Assembly (NCBI GenBank): GCA_013153145.1
Contig: JAADEY010000017.1
Span: 1 to 64,000 of the forward strand
Length of the DNA: 64,000 bases
Reading direction: 5' to 3'
DNA from: Thermoproteota archaeon
Lineage (GTDB): Archaea; Thermoproteota; Thermoprotei_A; Sulfolobales; Pyrodictiaceae
The notes under the pieces were generated by a model. The model was not told the origin of the DNA. It made no database searches and saw only the letters and a list, made by a program, of their open reading frames with translations. Position numbers and translations under genes: made by a program. Shown here piece after piece: positions 40,056-49,444 of the stretch (within the stretch, counting starts at the first letter, position 1; each line of letters begins with the position of its first letter).

Positions 40056-41372
40056 GTGGCGGGAGAGGGAGGGGTCTCAAGGAGAGAGTTCCTCAAGATA
40101 GCCGCAGCAGGAGCGATAGGCCTAGCCATAGGGCTAGGGGGAGGCTACGCAGCCTGGGGCCTCAAGCCCCAGGCTCCATCGGGGGCCGCCGGGGGCGCTG
40201 GGCGCCGCAGGGTAAAGGCCCTCTGGATCTACATAGGCCCCATAGGAGACTACGGCTGGACACGCGCCCACGATGATGGCAGGAGGCATGTGCAGGAGAA
40301 GTTCTCGTCGTGGCTGCAGACGAAGTACCTTGAGAAGGTTCCCGTCGAGCAGGCCTACAACGTCATAAAGAACCAGTTGGAGGTAAACCACTACGACGCA
40401 GTGTTCGCCACGAGCTGGGGCTACATGGAGCCCGTCAAGAGGCTTGCAAGGGAGTACCCCAACGTGTTCTTCTACCACTGCAGCGGCCCCTGGGAGTACT
40501 TCAGGGACGAGCCGAACGTGGCGACGTACTTCGCCGAGTTCTACCAGCTCTACTACCTATGCGGCATAGCAGCCGGAGCCGTCACCGAGACCTGTAGCGT
40601 GGGCTATGTGCCTGCCTTCCTAACCCCCGAGGTTGTGCGCCACATAAACGCCTTCGCGCTCGGAAGCATCCACGGGGCCAAGCTCATGGGTAAGTGCAGG
40701 GACGGGGAGGGCCTTAAGATATATGTGACTAAGCCTCTGAACGCCTGGTTCGCCCCGACCGCCGCTAGGAACTCTGCTAGGATGCTCGTAGACAGCTACA
40801 ATGTAGACGTTATAGCCTACACGGAGGACTCGACGAGCATCCTCGAGACAGCTGAGAGCTACTGGGATGAAGGCAAGAAGGTCTACAGCTTCAGCCACTA
40901 CAGCAACATGTACGAGTACTTCCTCAAGAAGGGCAAGAAGCTACGCTGCCACCTAACCGGCCAGGTCGCCGACTGGACACCGATCTACGCCTACCTCCTC
41001 GAGAGGCTCTACGCCGGCGACGCGCACAAGGAGGATATATGGGCCAGGCTCGGCGACTTCACCCCGATAAGGTGGAGGAGGCCCGTCAGTGAGTCCAGGG
41101 CGGGTAAGCCGGAGGGCGCAGTCTACCTGGCCCCGATAAACACGAAGGCTATACCCCCGAAGGCCGTCTACGAGATAAAGAGGCTGTACGAGGACATGAG
41201 GGAGCTACTATTCGAGCCCTTCACGGGCCCGATAAGAGGCTACCAGATAGACTCGCAGGGTAGGCCGCAGGAGAAGCCAAGGCTCAAGGTACCGGCCGGG
41301 GTGAGGCTCGGCAGGAACGAGCTGTGGAGGATGAACTGGTTCTACGAGAAGATAACCCCCTTGACAGGGTAG
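40056..41372 (+). CDS. BMP-family substrate-binding lipoprotein/Tat protein of an ABC transporter
   Basis: A 438-residue solute-binding protein. The N-terminus SRREFLKIAAAGAIGLAIGLGG is a twin-arginine export signal. The mature part matches the BMP/PnrA family: KALWIYIGPIGDYGWTRAHDDGRR near the start, ATSWGYMEPVKRLAREYPNVFF, then NVATYFAEFYQLYYLCGIAAGA. BMP proteins bind purine nucleosides in several bacteria; ligand specificity here is not shown. GTG start at 40056 after GAGAATCC. First gene of a four-gene transporter operon, 5 nt before the ATPase gene. Confidence 0.9.
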   Translation: MAGEGGVSRREFLKIAAAGAIGLAIGLGGGYAAWGLKPQAPSGAAGGAGRRRVKALWIYIGPIGDYGWTRAHDDGRRHVQEKFSSWLQTKYLEKVPVEQAYNVIKNQLEVNHYDAVFATSWGYMEPVKRLAREYPNVFFYHCSGPWEYFRDEPNVATYFAEFYQLYYLCGIAAGAVTETCSVGYVPAFLTPEVVRHINAFALGSIHGAKLMGKCRDGEGLKIYVTKPLNAWFAPTAARNSARMLVDSYNVDVIAYTEDSTSILETAESYWDEGKKVYSFSHYSNMYEYFLKKGKKLRCHLTGQVADWTPIYAYLLERLYAGDAHKEDIWARLGDFTPIRWRRPVSESRAGKPEGAVYLAPINTKAIPPKAVYEIKRLYEDMRELLFEPFTGPIRGYQIDSQGRPQEKPRLKVPAGVRLGRNELWRMNWFYEKITPLTG

Positions 41373-41376
41373 CGCC

Positions 41377-42870
41377 ATGGAGGCTGTTTTACGGGCCGAG
41401 GACATACACGTCACCTACCCTAATGGCGTCAGGGCGAATGTAGGGGTAACGCTGGAGGTTAGGGGAGGAGAGGTACTGGGGCTGCTGGGCGAGAACGGGG
41501 CCGGGAAGACCACCCTCGTGAAGGTCTTGTCCGGGCTGCTGAGACCCGATAAGGGCAGGATAATCTACATGGGCAGGGAGGTCGTATTCAATACCCCGAG
41601 GGACGCGTTGAGGCTTGGGATCATACTGGCGCCCCAGACCCCCCGCCTCTTCCCGGGCCTCACCGTAGCCGAGGACGTAGGGTTAACGATGAGGCTGGCG
41701 GGCAGGGGTATGGGGCTGCAGGAGGTTAGGAGGAGGCTGCGCGAGATATCGAGGGAGTATGGGCTCGGCGTGGATCCGGACGCGAGGGTGTGGAGGCTAT
41801 CTATGGGTGAGAGGCAGCGCGTCAACCTCGCCAAGATAATCATGCTGGACGCACGCGTAGCACTACTAGACGAGCCAACAACCCACCTGACCCCCATGGA
41901 GAGGAGGAGCCTAGTACAGGTCATGAGGAGGATGGCTTCAGAGGGGAGGGCGGTCGTCTTCATAACGCATAGGATAGGCGAGGCGCTCGAAGCCTGCGAC
42001 CGGATAGCCGTTATGAGGAAGGGGAGGCTCGTAGGCGTCGTCGAGAGGGGCGAGGCGAGCAGGGAGCAGCTGCTGAGGATGATGTTCGGCGACTACACCC
42101 CCTCCAAGCCCTCCCGGAGGAGCGGCGGCCCCGGTGCAGGGAGGGTGCTGGAGCTTGTGGAGGTGTGGGTTAGGGGGCCCCACGGTACATGGGCGGTCCG
42201 CGGCGCCAGCATGAGCGTTGAGGAGGGCTGCGTGGTGGGCGTGGCCGGCGTGGCTGGCAACGGGCAGAGGGAGCTCTTCGAGACAGTCGTTGGCCTGAGG
42301 AGGCCGGTGAGGGGCAGGGTTCTACTGATGGGCGTGGACGTCACCAGGGCTCCCCCGCTCGCTAGGCGCAGGATGGGGATGGCGGTGATCCCGGAGGAGA
42401 GGCTGGGGTGGGGCCTGGTGCCGGGGAGGAGCATAGTGTTCAACATAGCCTTCGCGCACGCCTGGCTCGACGGCGGCTTCATGGTAGACTGGCAGTCCTA
42501 TAGGAGGCTCGCGGAGGAGATAGTCTCGGCGATGAAGGTTAAGGCGAGGAGCGTCGAGGACCCCGTCGACAGCCTTAGCGGCGGCAATATGCAGCGCCTC
42601 CTCCTAGGCAGGGAGCTCCTCCGGGGGGCCAGGCTCGTCGCAGCCATGAACCCCACTGCCGGCCTGGATGCTAGGACGGCTGAGGCTGTCGACTCTATGC
42701 TCGTGGAGGCCGCCTCCAGGGGTGCTGGAGTGCTGGTGTTCTCCGAGGACCTGGACGAGTTGATGACTATAAGCGACAAGATATACGTCATGTCTAGGGG
42801 GAGGCTCCACGGGCCATTTATGAGGCCGTTCGACTACAAGGCTGTCGCGGCAGCCATGACGGCGGGGTAG
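41377..42870 (+). CDS. Nucleoside-type ABC transporter ATP-binding protein (two domains)
   Basis: A 497-residue protein with tandem ABC ATPase domains, as in RbsA/NupO-type importers. Domain 1 has Walker A GENGAGKTT (about 38-46), signature LSMGERQR and Walker B VALLDEPTT. Domain 2 (from about 255) has a degenerate Walker A VAGNGQRELF lacking the lysine, and signature LSGGNMQRLLLGREL with MNPTAGLD, normal for this family. It energises uptake with the two permeases downstream. ATG at 41377 lies just after the substrate-binding gene stop. Confidence 0.95.
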   Translation: MEAVLRAEDIHVTYPNGVRANVGVTLEVRGGEVLGLLGENGAGKTTLVKVLSGLLRPDKGRIIYMGREVVFNTPRDALRLGIILAPQTPRLFPGLTVAEDVGLTMRLAGRGMGLQEVRRRLREISREYGLGVDPDARVWRLSMGERQRVNLAKIIMLDARVALLDEPTTHLTPMERRSLVQVMRRMASEGRAVVFITHRIGEALEACDRIAVMRKGRLVGVVERGEASREQLLRMMFGDYTPSKPSRRSGGPGAGRVLELVEVWVRGPHGTWAVRGASMSVEEGCVVGVAGVAGNGQRELFETVVGLRRPVRGRVLLMGVDVTRAPPLARRRMGMAVIPEERLGWGLVPGRSIVFNIAFAHAWLDGGFMVDWQSYRRLAEEIVSAMKVKARSVEDPVDSLSGGNMQRLLLGRELLRGARLVAAMNPTAGLDARTAEAVDSMLVEAASRGAGVLVFSEDLDELMTISDKIYVMSRGRLHGPFMRPFDYKAVAAAMTAG

Positions 42871-42880
42871 GAGGTGCCCC

Positions 42881-43858
42881 TTGAAGGCCTCTGCCGCCCT
42901 AGCACTCCTGGCGGGCCTAGTAGGGATAGTAGTAGTGGCCGCGATGACCCCGGCCGGGCCGGCCGGGCTGTTTTCCGCACTGGCCACCGTCTACACGAGG
43001 CCCGACCTCCTCGCCACGGCGGTTCTCTACGCCGGGCCCATAGCGGCGTCGGCAGTGGGCCTCGCGGTGGCGTATAGGGCGGGCTTCCTAACCATAGGCT
43101 CGGAGGGCCAGGTGCTCCTAGGAGCCTTGGCCTCGATGTGGGTCATAGGCTACTCGGGGCTTAGGCTCCCACCGGTCCTCGCCGTCGCCTCGGCGCTCCT
43201 CCTAGCCCTTGTTGCTGGCCTGCTGCTCGGCCTAGTGGTGGGTGTGCTGAGGGCCTGGCTGGGGGTTAACGAGACGCTGAGCAGCCTAATGCTGAACTAC
43301 ATTGTCCTGGCCTACGCGAACTACCTCATCGCCGGCCCGTGGAGGGTCGGCGCCTTCACGGAGACCAAGAGCATACCCCCATCCTGCAGCCTGGCCTGGC
43401 CGGTGGTCCTCGCATGCCTGCTGGCTATGGCCGTGGTGCTCGAGGTGCTGGTTAGGAGGACTAGGCTCGGCCTCGCAGTAGAGGCGCTGGGGGCGGCGCC
43501 GAGGGCTGCAGAGACCTACTCCCTCCCATCCAGGCGCCTCTACCTCTACGTCTCAGCCCTCCAGGGCGCGACGGCGGGCGTCGGGGGCGCCCTCATGCTT
43601 ATGGGGTTCCAGAGGGTGTTGACTGCTATGAGCGTGTCGCCCGGCTACGGCTACATGGGGATACTCGTTGCATGGATGGCGCTCCTAAGCCCCCTCGCCT
43701 CCCTACTAGCCTCATACTTCTTCTCGACGCTCATAGTAGCCGGCTACATACTGCAGTCGTACAGGGTGCCTTTCAACACTGTGCTCGTGATCCAGTCGAT
43801 AATAGTCCTAGCCGTCCTAGCCTACGTCATGATAGGCAGGAGGTCGAGGAGGCCATGA
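42881..43858 (+). CDS. ABC transporter permease (RbsC/BMP type) 1
   Basis: A 325-residue integral membrane protein with about eight or more helices, the first of two permeases of the importer. The GSEGQVLLGALASMWV and LNETLSSLMLNYIVLAYANYL segments match the branched-chain/ribose-type permease family (BPD_transp_2) used with BMP binding proteins. Start TTG 42881 with GGAGGTG just upstream. The next permease starts by an ATGA overlap. Confidence 0.92.
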   Translation: MKASAALALLAGLVGIVVVAAMTPAGPAGLFSALATVYTRPDLLATAVLYAGPIAASAVGLAVAYRAGFLTIGSEGQVLLGALASMWVIGYSGLRLPPVLAVASALLLALVAGLLLGLVVGVLRAWLGVNETLSSLMLNYIVLAYANYLIAGPWRVGAFTETKSIPPSCSLAWPVVLACLLAMAVVLEVLVRRTRLGLAVEALGAAPRAAETYSLPSRRLYLYVSALQGATAGVGGALMLMGFQRVLTAMSVSPGYGYMGILVAWMALLSPLASLLASYFFSTLIVAGYILQSYRVPFNTVLVIQSIIVLAVLAYVMIGRRSRRP

Positions 43859-44727
43859 ACCCGGCGGCCATAATGCTCACAGGCTTATCGGAGGCAACCC
43901 CGCTGCTCCTCGCAGCCCTCGGCGAGATGATAGTCGAGAGGAGCGGCAGGGTCAACCTGGGCGTTGAGGGCATGATGGCCGTCGGCGCCGCGGCCGCAGC
44001 CTACGCCGGGGTCTACACCGGCAGCCTGGCTGCAAGCCTCGCATTCGGCGCACTAGCTGCATGCCTCCTAGCACTAGTCTATGTAGTGGCTGTCGTCATC
44101 CTCGGCCTCGACCAGATAGTCGTGGGCCTAATACTAGTCTTCATGGGGAAGGGGCTGGCCGACATAATAGGCTCTTGGGCGGGAGGAGCCCCCGGCACAC
44201 CCCTCACCCCGATACCGGGGCTCGGCATAGACCTGGTCGAGACGGCCTCGCTGGCGCTGCCGCCGATACTCTGGCTCATACTCTACCACAGCTGGCTCGG
44301 CGTCGAGCTGAGGGCGGTGGGGGAGGATGAGGAGGAGGCGGCCGCCAGGGGCATAAACGTGAGGCTGGTGAGGGGGCTCGCCGTGCTCGTGGGAGCCGCG
44401 CTGGCGGGGATAGGAGGGGCGTATGTCGCTGACGCCTTCCACTACGGGCGCTGGTTCTCCGGGGTTACCGAGGGGCTGGGCTGGATAGCGATAGCGGACG
44501 TCATCCTCGGCTACTGGCACCCCCTGGGGGTGCTCGCGGCATGCTATCTAACCGGCCTACTATTCGCCGTCAAGCCCCTGCTCCCAGTCCTCGGCGTGCC
44601 GGCGGAGCTCGTGGACGCGGCACCATACCTGGCGGTGCTCGCGGCGCAGGTAGTGGCTACAGTGATTTGTAGGAGGCTGGGGCTGACACCGCCTGCGAGC
44701 GTCTGGTGGGGAGAGCTTACCGGGTGA
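43855..44727 (+). CDS. ABC transporter permease (RbsC/BMP type) 2
   Basis: A 290-residue permease, about eight membrane helices. NLGVEGMMAVGAAAAAY and LGLDQIVVGLILVFMGKGLADIIG are the family signatures. The ATG overlaps the preceding stop in ATGA. It forms the heterodimeric channel with the upstream permease. Confidence 0.92.
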   Translation: MNPAAIMLTGLSEATPLLLAALGEMIVERSGRVNLGVEGMMAVGAAAAAYAGVYTGSLAASLAFGALAACLLALVYVVAVVILGLDQIVVGLILVFMGKGLADIIGSWAGGAPGTPLTPIPGLGIDLVETASLALPPILWLILYHSWLGVELRAVGEDEEEAAARGINVRLVRGLAVLVGAALAGIGGAYVADAFHYGRWFSGVTEGLGWIAIADVILGYWHPLGVLAACYLTGLLFAVKPLLPVLGVPAELVDAAPYLAVLAAQVVATVICRRLGLTPPASVWWGELTG

Positions 44728-44734
44728 ACCCGTA

Positions 44735-45451
44735 TTGCTGGGCCTGGAGCCGGGCGCGTGCAGGCTTGTTGGGGGTGTTAGGGTCTGTAGGCCCCCGGTC
44801 GGCGAGCCCATAGTGTTTATAGGTACCTCCTCCGAGGCGGCCATGGAGGGGTTGACGCCCTCCTCCATAAAGACGATGCTTCACGTGCCCCCGCTGCAGG
44901 CTCCGAGGCTCGCACCCCTCGCACGCGTGGTTCCGCTGGCCGTGTCTGGCGTGCCTGTCTACTCGCCCAGCCCCGGCCGCCTCTACACGGTGCTTGCACC
45001 GGCCCTCGAGGAGAAGGGGTATACTCCCCCACTAGCCATGGTGGAGGCCTCCAGCATCGGGGCGGCGCCCGTGACCCTCGTGCAGCGCCATGTTGCGGAG
45101 GCATACTACCATGCTAGGAGGCTCGGCCTGCTCGACGAGATAGGGGCCCTCGGGGAGGAGGTCGCCGAGTACGCTGCAGTACTCTCCGCGCTCACCGGTA
45201 AGCCGGTCGACCAGGTACTCCCCGCGGCAAGGTACCTGGCGGCGCACGCGGACTACATGATTCATGGGGCCAGGCTGCTGGGGGGAGTGGTCGGGGTCTA
45301 TGTCTCGGCGCCGAGGATGACTGCCGGGAACAGGGTTGATGTTGAGAGGGTTGCGAGGGCGTGCGAGGAGTTGAGGAGGACTGGCGGCAGGTATGGCGTT
45401 GCAGTCAAAGCGTGTAGGGCGTGGCCGCCTTTCAGCGTCGAGGAGGCCTAG
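44735..45451 (+). CDS. Unknown protein at end of the nucleoside transporter operon
   Basis: A 238-residue soluble protein. TTG 44735 lies 7 nt after the permease stop with GGGTGA as ribosome-binding site, so it is the last gene of the operon. Sequence blocks: VFIGTSSEAAMEGLTPSSIKTM at 27-48, a mid region PPLAMVEASSIGAAPVTLVQRHVAEAYYHARR, and GGVVGVYVSAPRMTAGNRVDVERVARACEEL near the end. I recognise no domain. Operon context suggests a role in using or sensing the imported ligand. It shares a CTAG stop with the convergent cdvC. Confidence 0.6.
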   Translation: MLGLEPGACRLVGGVRVCRPPVGEPIVFIGTSSEAAMEGLTPSSIKTMLHVPPLQAPRLAPLARVVPLAVSGVPVYSPSPGRLYTVLAPALEEKGYTPPLAMVEASSIGAAPVTLVQRHVAEAYYHARRLGLLDEIGALGEEVAEYAAVLSALTGKPVDQVLPAARYLAAHADYMIHGARLLGGVVGVYVSAPRMTAGNRVDVERVARACEELRRTGGRYGVAVKACRAWPPFSVEEA

Positions 45452-46572
45452 ACGGCCCCGAACTTGCTGTACCAGGCCTCATAAGCCTTTATCATGTCCT
45501 TCGTTATGCTCGGCCTCCTATTCCTAAGCGCCTCGAGGAAGTCCTGCATCGTTATGGGCCTCGGCTCCCCCTCCCCGCCCGTCTTCTCGAACAGCTCCCT
45601 CACCGTCCTAAGGTGGGCCTCCATCACTATGTCCTTTATGTCGCTCCCACTATACCCCTCGGTCATCTCCGCCAGCTTCCTTAAGTCGACGTCGTCGGCG
45701 AGCTTCAAGCCCTTCGTGTAGAGCTTGAAGAGCTCCAGCCTAGCGTTGAAGTCTGGTGGCGGGATGTATATCCTCTTCTGGAACCTCCTTATGAATGGCT
45801 CGTCGAGCCTCCATGGCTTATTAGTCGCGGCTATGACGTAGACGTGTATCTTCGATGACTTGTCCTGCAGGCCGTCCATCTCCTTGAGGAACTGGTTCCT
45901 CACCCTTATCTCCCCGCCGACCTCGTGCTCGTACACGCCCAGGAGGGCGTCGACCTCGTCGATGAATATTATCGCTGGCTTCCCCTCCGAGGCTATCCTC
46001 CTTGCTTTCTCGAAGAGCCTCTTAACCTTCTTCTCCGCCTCGCCGAGCCACTTAGACATTATGCTGGCGGCGTCAACGTGCATGAATACGCCGTCGACCT
46101 CGTTGGCCACGGCGGCCGCGAGCATCGTCTTACCGCAGCCGGGAGGGCCGAAGAGGAGTATCCCCCGCGGCCAGCCCAGCGGGAAGAGGTCCGGCCTCTT
46201 GACGGGGTATACTATCGACTCTATGATGGCCCTCTTCGCCTGGTATAGGTCTGCTATATCGGCGAACGTTATGCTCGGCTTCTTGGTGACTATCCAGTCC
46301 TCGTCCCCGCCGGCCTCCTCGGAGCTCGCGTTCGCCGCCGGTAGTTTGAGTCTCTCGAGCTGCTCAACCCTCTCCTCGTACTCCCTTATCAGCTTCCTGT
46401 AGAGGCCGGCCAGCGGTATGGTGGGGTACAGCGCCACTATCTTGTGTAGAACCTCTATCGCCTTCCTGTAGTTCTTTATAGCGTCCTCGTACCTCCCCTC
46501 CTTGTCGGCCTGCACGGCCGCGACGGCGTATGCCTTTGCTATCGCCTCTAGCCGGTGTAGCCCGGTTGACAA
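45448..46572 (-). CDS. cdvC: CdvC, Vps4-like cell division ATPase
   Basis: A 374-residue AAA ATPase that remodels CdvB filaments during division. The N-terminal MIT domain is about 1-75 (AKAYAVAAVQADKEGRYEDAIKNYRKAIEVL), then a linker and the AAA module: Walker A GPPGCGKTM (about 143-151), Walker B AIIFIDEVDALLG (about 205-217), sensor ATNKPWRLDEPFIRRFQKRI, and the Vps4-like C-terminal helix region. The MIT domain binds the MIM motif of CdvB. It is downstream of cdvB by 55 nt, with its own TATA-like CAATAAACC at about 46599-46607. Start TTG 46572. Confidence 0.95.
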   Translation of the reverse strand: MSTGLHRLEAIAKAYAVAAVQADKEGRYEDAIKNYRKAIEVLHKIVALYPTIPLAGLYRKLIREYEERVEQLERLKLPAANASSEEAGGDEDWIVTKKPSITFADIADLYQAKRAIIESIVYPVKRPDLFPLGWPRGILLFGPPGCGKTMLAAAVANEVDGVFMHVDAASIMSKWLGEAEKKVKRLFEKARRIASEGKPAIIFIDEVDALLGVYEHEVGGEIRVRNQFLKEMDGLQDKSSKIHVYVIAATNKPWRLDEPFIRRFQKRIYIPPPDFNARLELFKLYTKGLKLADDVDLRKLAEMTEGYSGSDIKDIVMEAHLRTVRELFEKTGGEGEPRPITMQDFLEALRNRRPSITKDMIKAYEAWYSKFGAV

Positions 46573-46627
46573 AATGGATCCCTTCTTGGCAGCTGGTTTA
46601 TTGGCTGCCTCAAAAAGGCCTCAGGCG

Positions 46628-47440
46628 TCATGCTATTCTTATCAGTCCCTTGTCTGCTAGGCGGTGCAGCGCCTGCATAACCTCCTGCCTTGTGACGCCA
46701 TACCTCTGCTGGAACTCGTTTATGTCGAGGAAGCCTCCGTGCTCCCTTATGTACTGCATTATTGCCTCCTCGAGCTGCTCGGGCGTCAGCTTCCTCTCCT
46801 CCCTCTTGGAGGCGGCTGGCAGGGGTGGTGAGGCTACTATCACGTCCTCCCTCGTCTGGGTCTTCTTCACTATGGGTGGCTCCGGCAGTATCTCGTTGAC
46901 CTTCTCCTCGGCCTTCTTCCAGGCCTCCCGCAGTATCTCCACCGCGGACTCGCTCAGCACCTCGGGGTTTATGTTGCCGGGGTCGAAGCTCGTCTCTATT
47001 ATCATTGACCTCACGTTCCTGCTGACCTCGTCGAGTAGCACCGACATTGCCGGGTATAGGCGTTTCACCTGGTCGCGCACTGTCTCCAGCGCGGTTCCGA
47101 AGGCCATCAGTATCTTTATGAGCTCGTTGGTGTCCTTGGTGGTCTTGAGCCTCTCCTTCGCCATGGTTATCATGTTCTCCAGTGCGATCACCGCCTTAAG
47201 CATGTTCTTTACCTGGCTGACCTCCGTGGCGTATATGCTGGCCCTCTTGTTATCCCCCTTCCTCAGTGACTGTATTATCTCCTCGAAGAGCTGGTCTGAC
47301 CTCTTCTCGAGATTGTACCTTATGTGCTCGAGCTTGTCCTCCATTAGCTCGAACTGTATTATTAGGTGGTCTATGTTGTCCATGTGATTAGACTTGTGAC
47401 CCAGGTTGAAGCCGAAGATGCGGGCAAGTGCTGCAAGCAC
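46628..47440 (-). CDS. cdvB: CdvB, ESCRT-III-like division protein
   Basis: A 270-residue ESCRT-III homologue. The N-terminal helical core (about 20-170) assembles into filaments at the division site. ILPEPPIVKK at about 190-200 is a MIM2-like motif that binds the CdvC MIT domain, and the C-terminal winged-helix (about 215-270, LTPEQLEEAIMQYIREHGGFLDINEFQQRYGV) binds CdvA. Order cdvA-cdvB-cdvC fits the conserved cluster. Start is a GTG whose codon lies in a 14-bp palindrome. Confidence 0.95.
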   Translation of the reverse strand: MLAALARIFGFNLGHKSNHMDNIDHLIIQFELMEDKLEHIRYNLEKRSDQLFEEIIQSLRKGDNKRASIYATEVSQVKNMLKAVIALENMITMAKERLKTTKDTNELIKILMAFGTALETVRDQVKRLYPAMSVLLDEVSRNVRSMIIETSFDPGNINPEVLSESAVEILREAWKKAEEKVNEILPEPPIVKKTQTREDVIVASPPLPAASKREERKLTPEQLEEAIMQYIREHGGFLDINEFQQRYGVTRQEVMQALHRLADKGLIRIA

Positions 47441-47448
47441 GCGTGCTT
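47435..47448. promoter_or_regulatory. 14-bp palindrome over the cdvB start codon
   Basis: AAGCACGCGTGCTT, perfectly self-complementary, spans the presumed GTG start (47438-47440). As RNA it would fold poorly (no loop), so a DNA-binding site is the likelier reading if it is not chance. Confidence 0.35.
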
Positions 47449-47622
47449 CACCCCTAACCGGCTACATCCCGAGAGAATCATGGCAAGGAGTTGTCGTGGT
47501 AAAGAGTGGGGGGTGCTAACACTCAGTAAATACCGGGGCCGCTGCACCGGCCCGGCCAAAAAGACTCCAGCAGGCTCCTTCATTCCCGGCCCCTTCTACC
47601 CGGCCGCGGGGCTCCAAGGGGC

Positions 47623-48342
47623 TTAGCCGACGATGTGTACGGTTACCGGCCCGGATCCCTGCATGGAGGGTGTCGCTGGGCTGCTCCTCTCCGGAGCCTT
47701 GTGCTCCTCCCTGGTCTTGACGGCGACCTCTAGGCTGCCCTCCTCAACCGACTCTAGCTGCCTCTTGTACTTCCTTATCTCCTCGAGCTCCTTGGTGTTG
47801 CTCTCCTTGGCCTGCCTGAGGGGCTCTATGGCCTGCTTGTATGCCCTCTCGGAGACCTCCCCGGCTATGTAGGATACCTTTAGCTCTGCTATCACGCGGT
47901 CGAGCTTGAGGTTCTCATCCTCTATCTCGTGTATCCTCCTGGTTATCATGTCCTTTACCTTCTTGGCCTCGTCTTTTAGTGCCGCTATCTTCGTCTCGAG
48001 CTTCTTCTTCATGGCATGGTATACCCTGGCGCTGACCTCACCCCTGTTATACAGCTCCTCGAGTCCCCTGAACCTCTTCACTGCTGTACGGTACTGCTCG
48101 AGCACCTTGACTGCCTTCACCTTCCAGTCCGGCTCTACCTCTATCACGCCACCGTTTACCTTTACTGCCTCGGCGGGGAATATGGAGACGGTGCGGTTCT
48201 CGTTCTCCACGACTATGTTCTCCACTACTCCATCTACATCGCTCTCGAAGCTTACGAGTCTGCCTAGGACGCGGCCGTAGGGGTCCCGGACGCTGTCACC
48301 AACGTATTTCTGTATAACGTCGACGGTTAGTATACGGGGCAT
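47623..48342 (-). CDS. cdvA: CdvA, crenarchaeal division protein
   Basis: A 239-residue protein with a PRC-barrel-like N-terminus (about 1-75, VGDSVRDPYGRVLGRLVSFESDVDG and VSIFPAEAVKV) and long coiled coil (about 80-205), then a Ser/Pro-rich tail ending GPVTVHIVG. The tail's final strand-like segment is the region that binds the CdvB winged helix. CdvA binds DNA/membrane and recruits CdvB. An AT-rich box at 48385-48392 acts as its promoter; a 182-nt gap separates it from cdvB. Confidence 0.93.
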   Translation of the reverse strand: MPRILTVDVIQKYVGDSVRDPYGRVLGRLVSFESDVDGVVENIVVENENRTVSIFPAEAVKVNGGVIEVEPDWKVKAVKVLEQYRTAVKRFRGLEELYNRGEVSARVYHAMKKKLETKIAALKDEAKKVKDMITRRIHEIEDENLKLDRVIAELKVSYIAGEVSERAYKQAIEPLRQAKESNTKELEEIRKYKRQLESVEEGSLEVAVKTREEHKAPERSSPATPSMQGSGPVTVHIVG

Positions 48343-48384
48343 CCCCGCACCCGGTCTCTAGGCTTCAAAGCCGGCATTGCACGG

Positions 48385-48392
48385 TATTTAAG
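48385..48392 (-). promoter_or_regulatory. TATA box for cdvA
   Basis: Minus strand CTTAAATA (TATTTAAG on plus). About 45 nt before the cdvA ATG, giving a leader of about 20 nt. The same box is too close to the divergent DUF2797 gene start (48404) to serve it well. Confidence 0.55.
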
Positions 48393-48403
48393 AGGGGAGG
48401 GGG

Positions 48404-49324
48404 TTGGCGAAGCCCTTAGTGATACGTGGCGTACTACCCACCCTCAGGCCGGCGGGCTACGGCTTGAGGGAGTATAGGGTCAGCCTCATAGGCTCTAGTG
48501 GGAGGATACTGCTGCAGCACAACTTGTTCCGGGTTGAGGGGTTTAGGCTCCTGGTGCAGCCCGACCCGCTCAGCCCGGGCGTCGAGCTAGTTGATGGAGA
48601 TGGCTTCCTGGTCTCGTCGCTCGGGAAGAGGATGTGCAGGTTCCATGAGGGTAGGGGCGGCAGGCTGCTCTCATGGCGCTTCTGCACCAGGCCCGCCGTG
48701 ACGGTGTCCGGGTTCTGCATGGATCACCGCTCCTCGCCGCAGGCGTTGTATGAGAAGTGTAATGCTGGTAGGCTTGATGCATGCCTCGTCGTCGACACGG
48801 CGTGGAGGGGTGAGAGTTACAGCGTCTACCTGCTCGACTACGGCTCTAAGAACGTCAAGGTAGGCTTGACTAGGACGTGGAGGCTGCCGTATAGGATTGC
48901 TGAGCAGCCCCACCTGGCAGCACTGGAGCTCGGGAGGTATGGTAGCCTCTACGAGGCCAGGATGGCTGAGAGGAGGATTGGGAGGAGCAGGGGGTTCACT
49001 GAGGGGATCGGCGTCGACAGGGTTGGTAGGCTTGAGAGGGTCGTGGAGAGCCTAGAGAAGAAGGGCGTCGGGGTGGCCGAGGAGGCTGCGAGGAGGCTCG
49101 CGGAGGCAGTCTACAGGGCTACTGGCAGGGGTGGTAGGAGGAACTGCGTGACGATACTCCCCGGCGTGGAGCCCTCCGAGTTCACCCGTGCCAGGAGGGT
49201 TAGGGAGCCCGAGCCTCCCCTACGCCTCCTCGGCTACTGGGCCGGGGTCTTCCTCGCGGAGTCCCGTGGGGAGAGGATAGTGTTCGAGGCAGACCAGCTC
49301 CTACACAGGGTCGTCTATACCTAG
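48404..49324 (+). CDS. DUF2797 family protein
   Basis: A 306-residue protein. DUF2797 markers: YLLDYGSKNVKVGLTRTWRLPYRIAEQPHLAALE (about 145-180) and AlaArg-type YEARMAERRIGRSRG following, with an early Cys/His group CRFHE...FCTRP...FCMDH...KC (about 67-125) that may bind zinc. Function not known. TTG 48404 start after GGGAGGGGG. It is divergent from cdvA by 61 nt. Confidence 0.72.
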   Translation: MAKPLVIRGVLPTLRPAGYGLREYRVSLIGSSGRILLQHNLFRVEGFRLLVQPDPLSPGVELVDGDGFLVSSLGKRMCRFHEGRGGRLLSWRFCTRPAVTVSGFCMDHRSSPQALYEKCNAGRLDACLVVDTAWRGESYSVYLLDYGSKNVKVGLTRTWRLPYRIAEQPHLAALELGRYGSLYEARMAERRIGRSRGFTEGIGVDRVGRLERVVESLEKKGVGVAEEAARRLAEAVYRATGRGGRRNCVTILPGVEPSEFTRARRVREPEPPLRLLGYWAGVFLAESRGERIVFEADQLLHRVVYT

Positions 49325-49444
49325 GGATTACTTCCCCCGCAGCCTCAACCCTAGAGCCGCGCTGGAGCCTCTCCTCCCGGGGTCTAGCGCATGTCGTTAG
49401 CAGCCTCCTTGACCCAGCCCCATAGGCACCACGCGCAGCCATGC

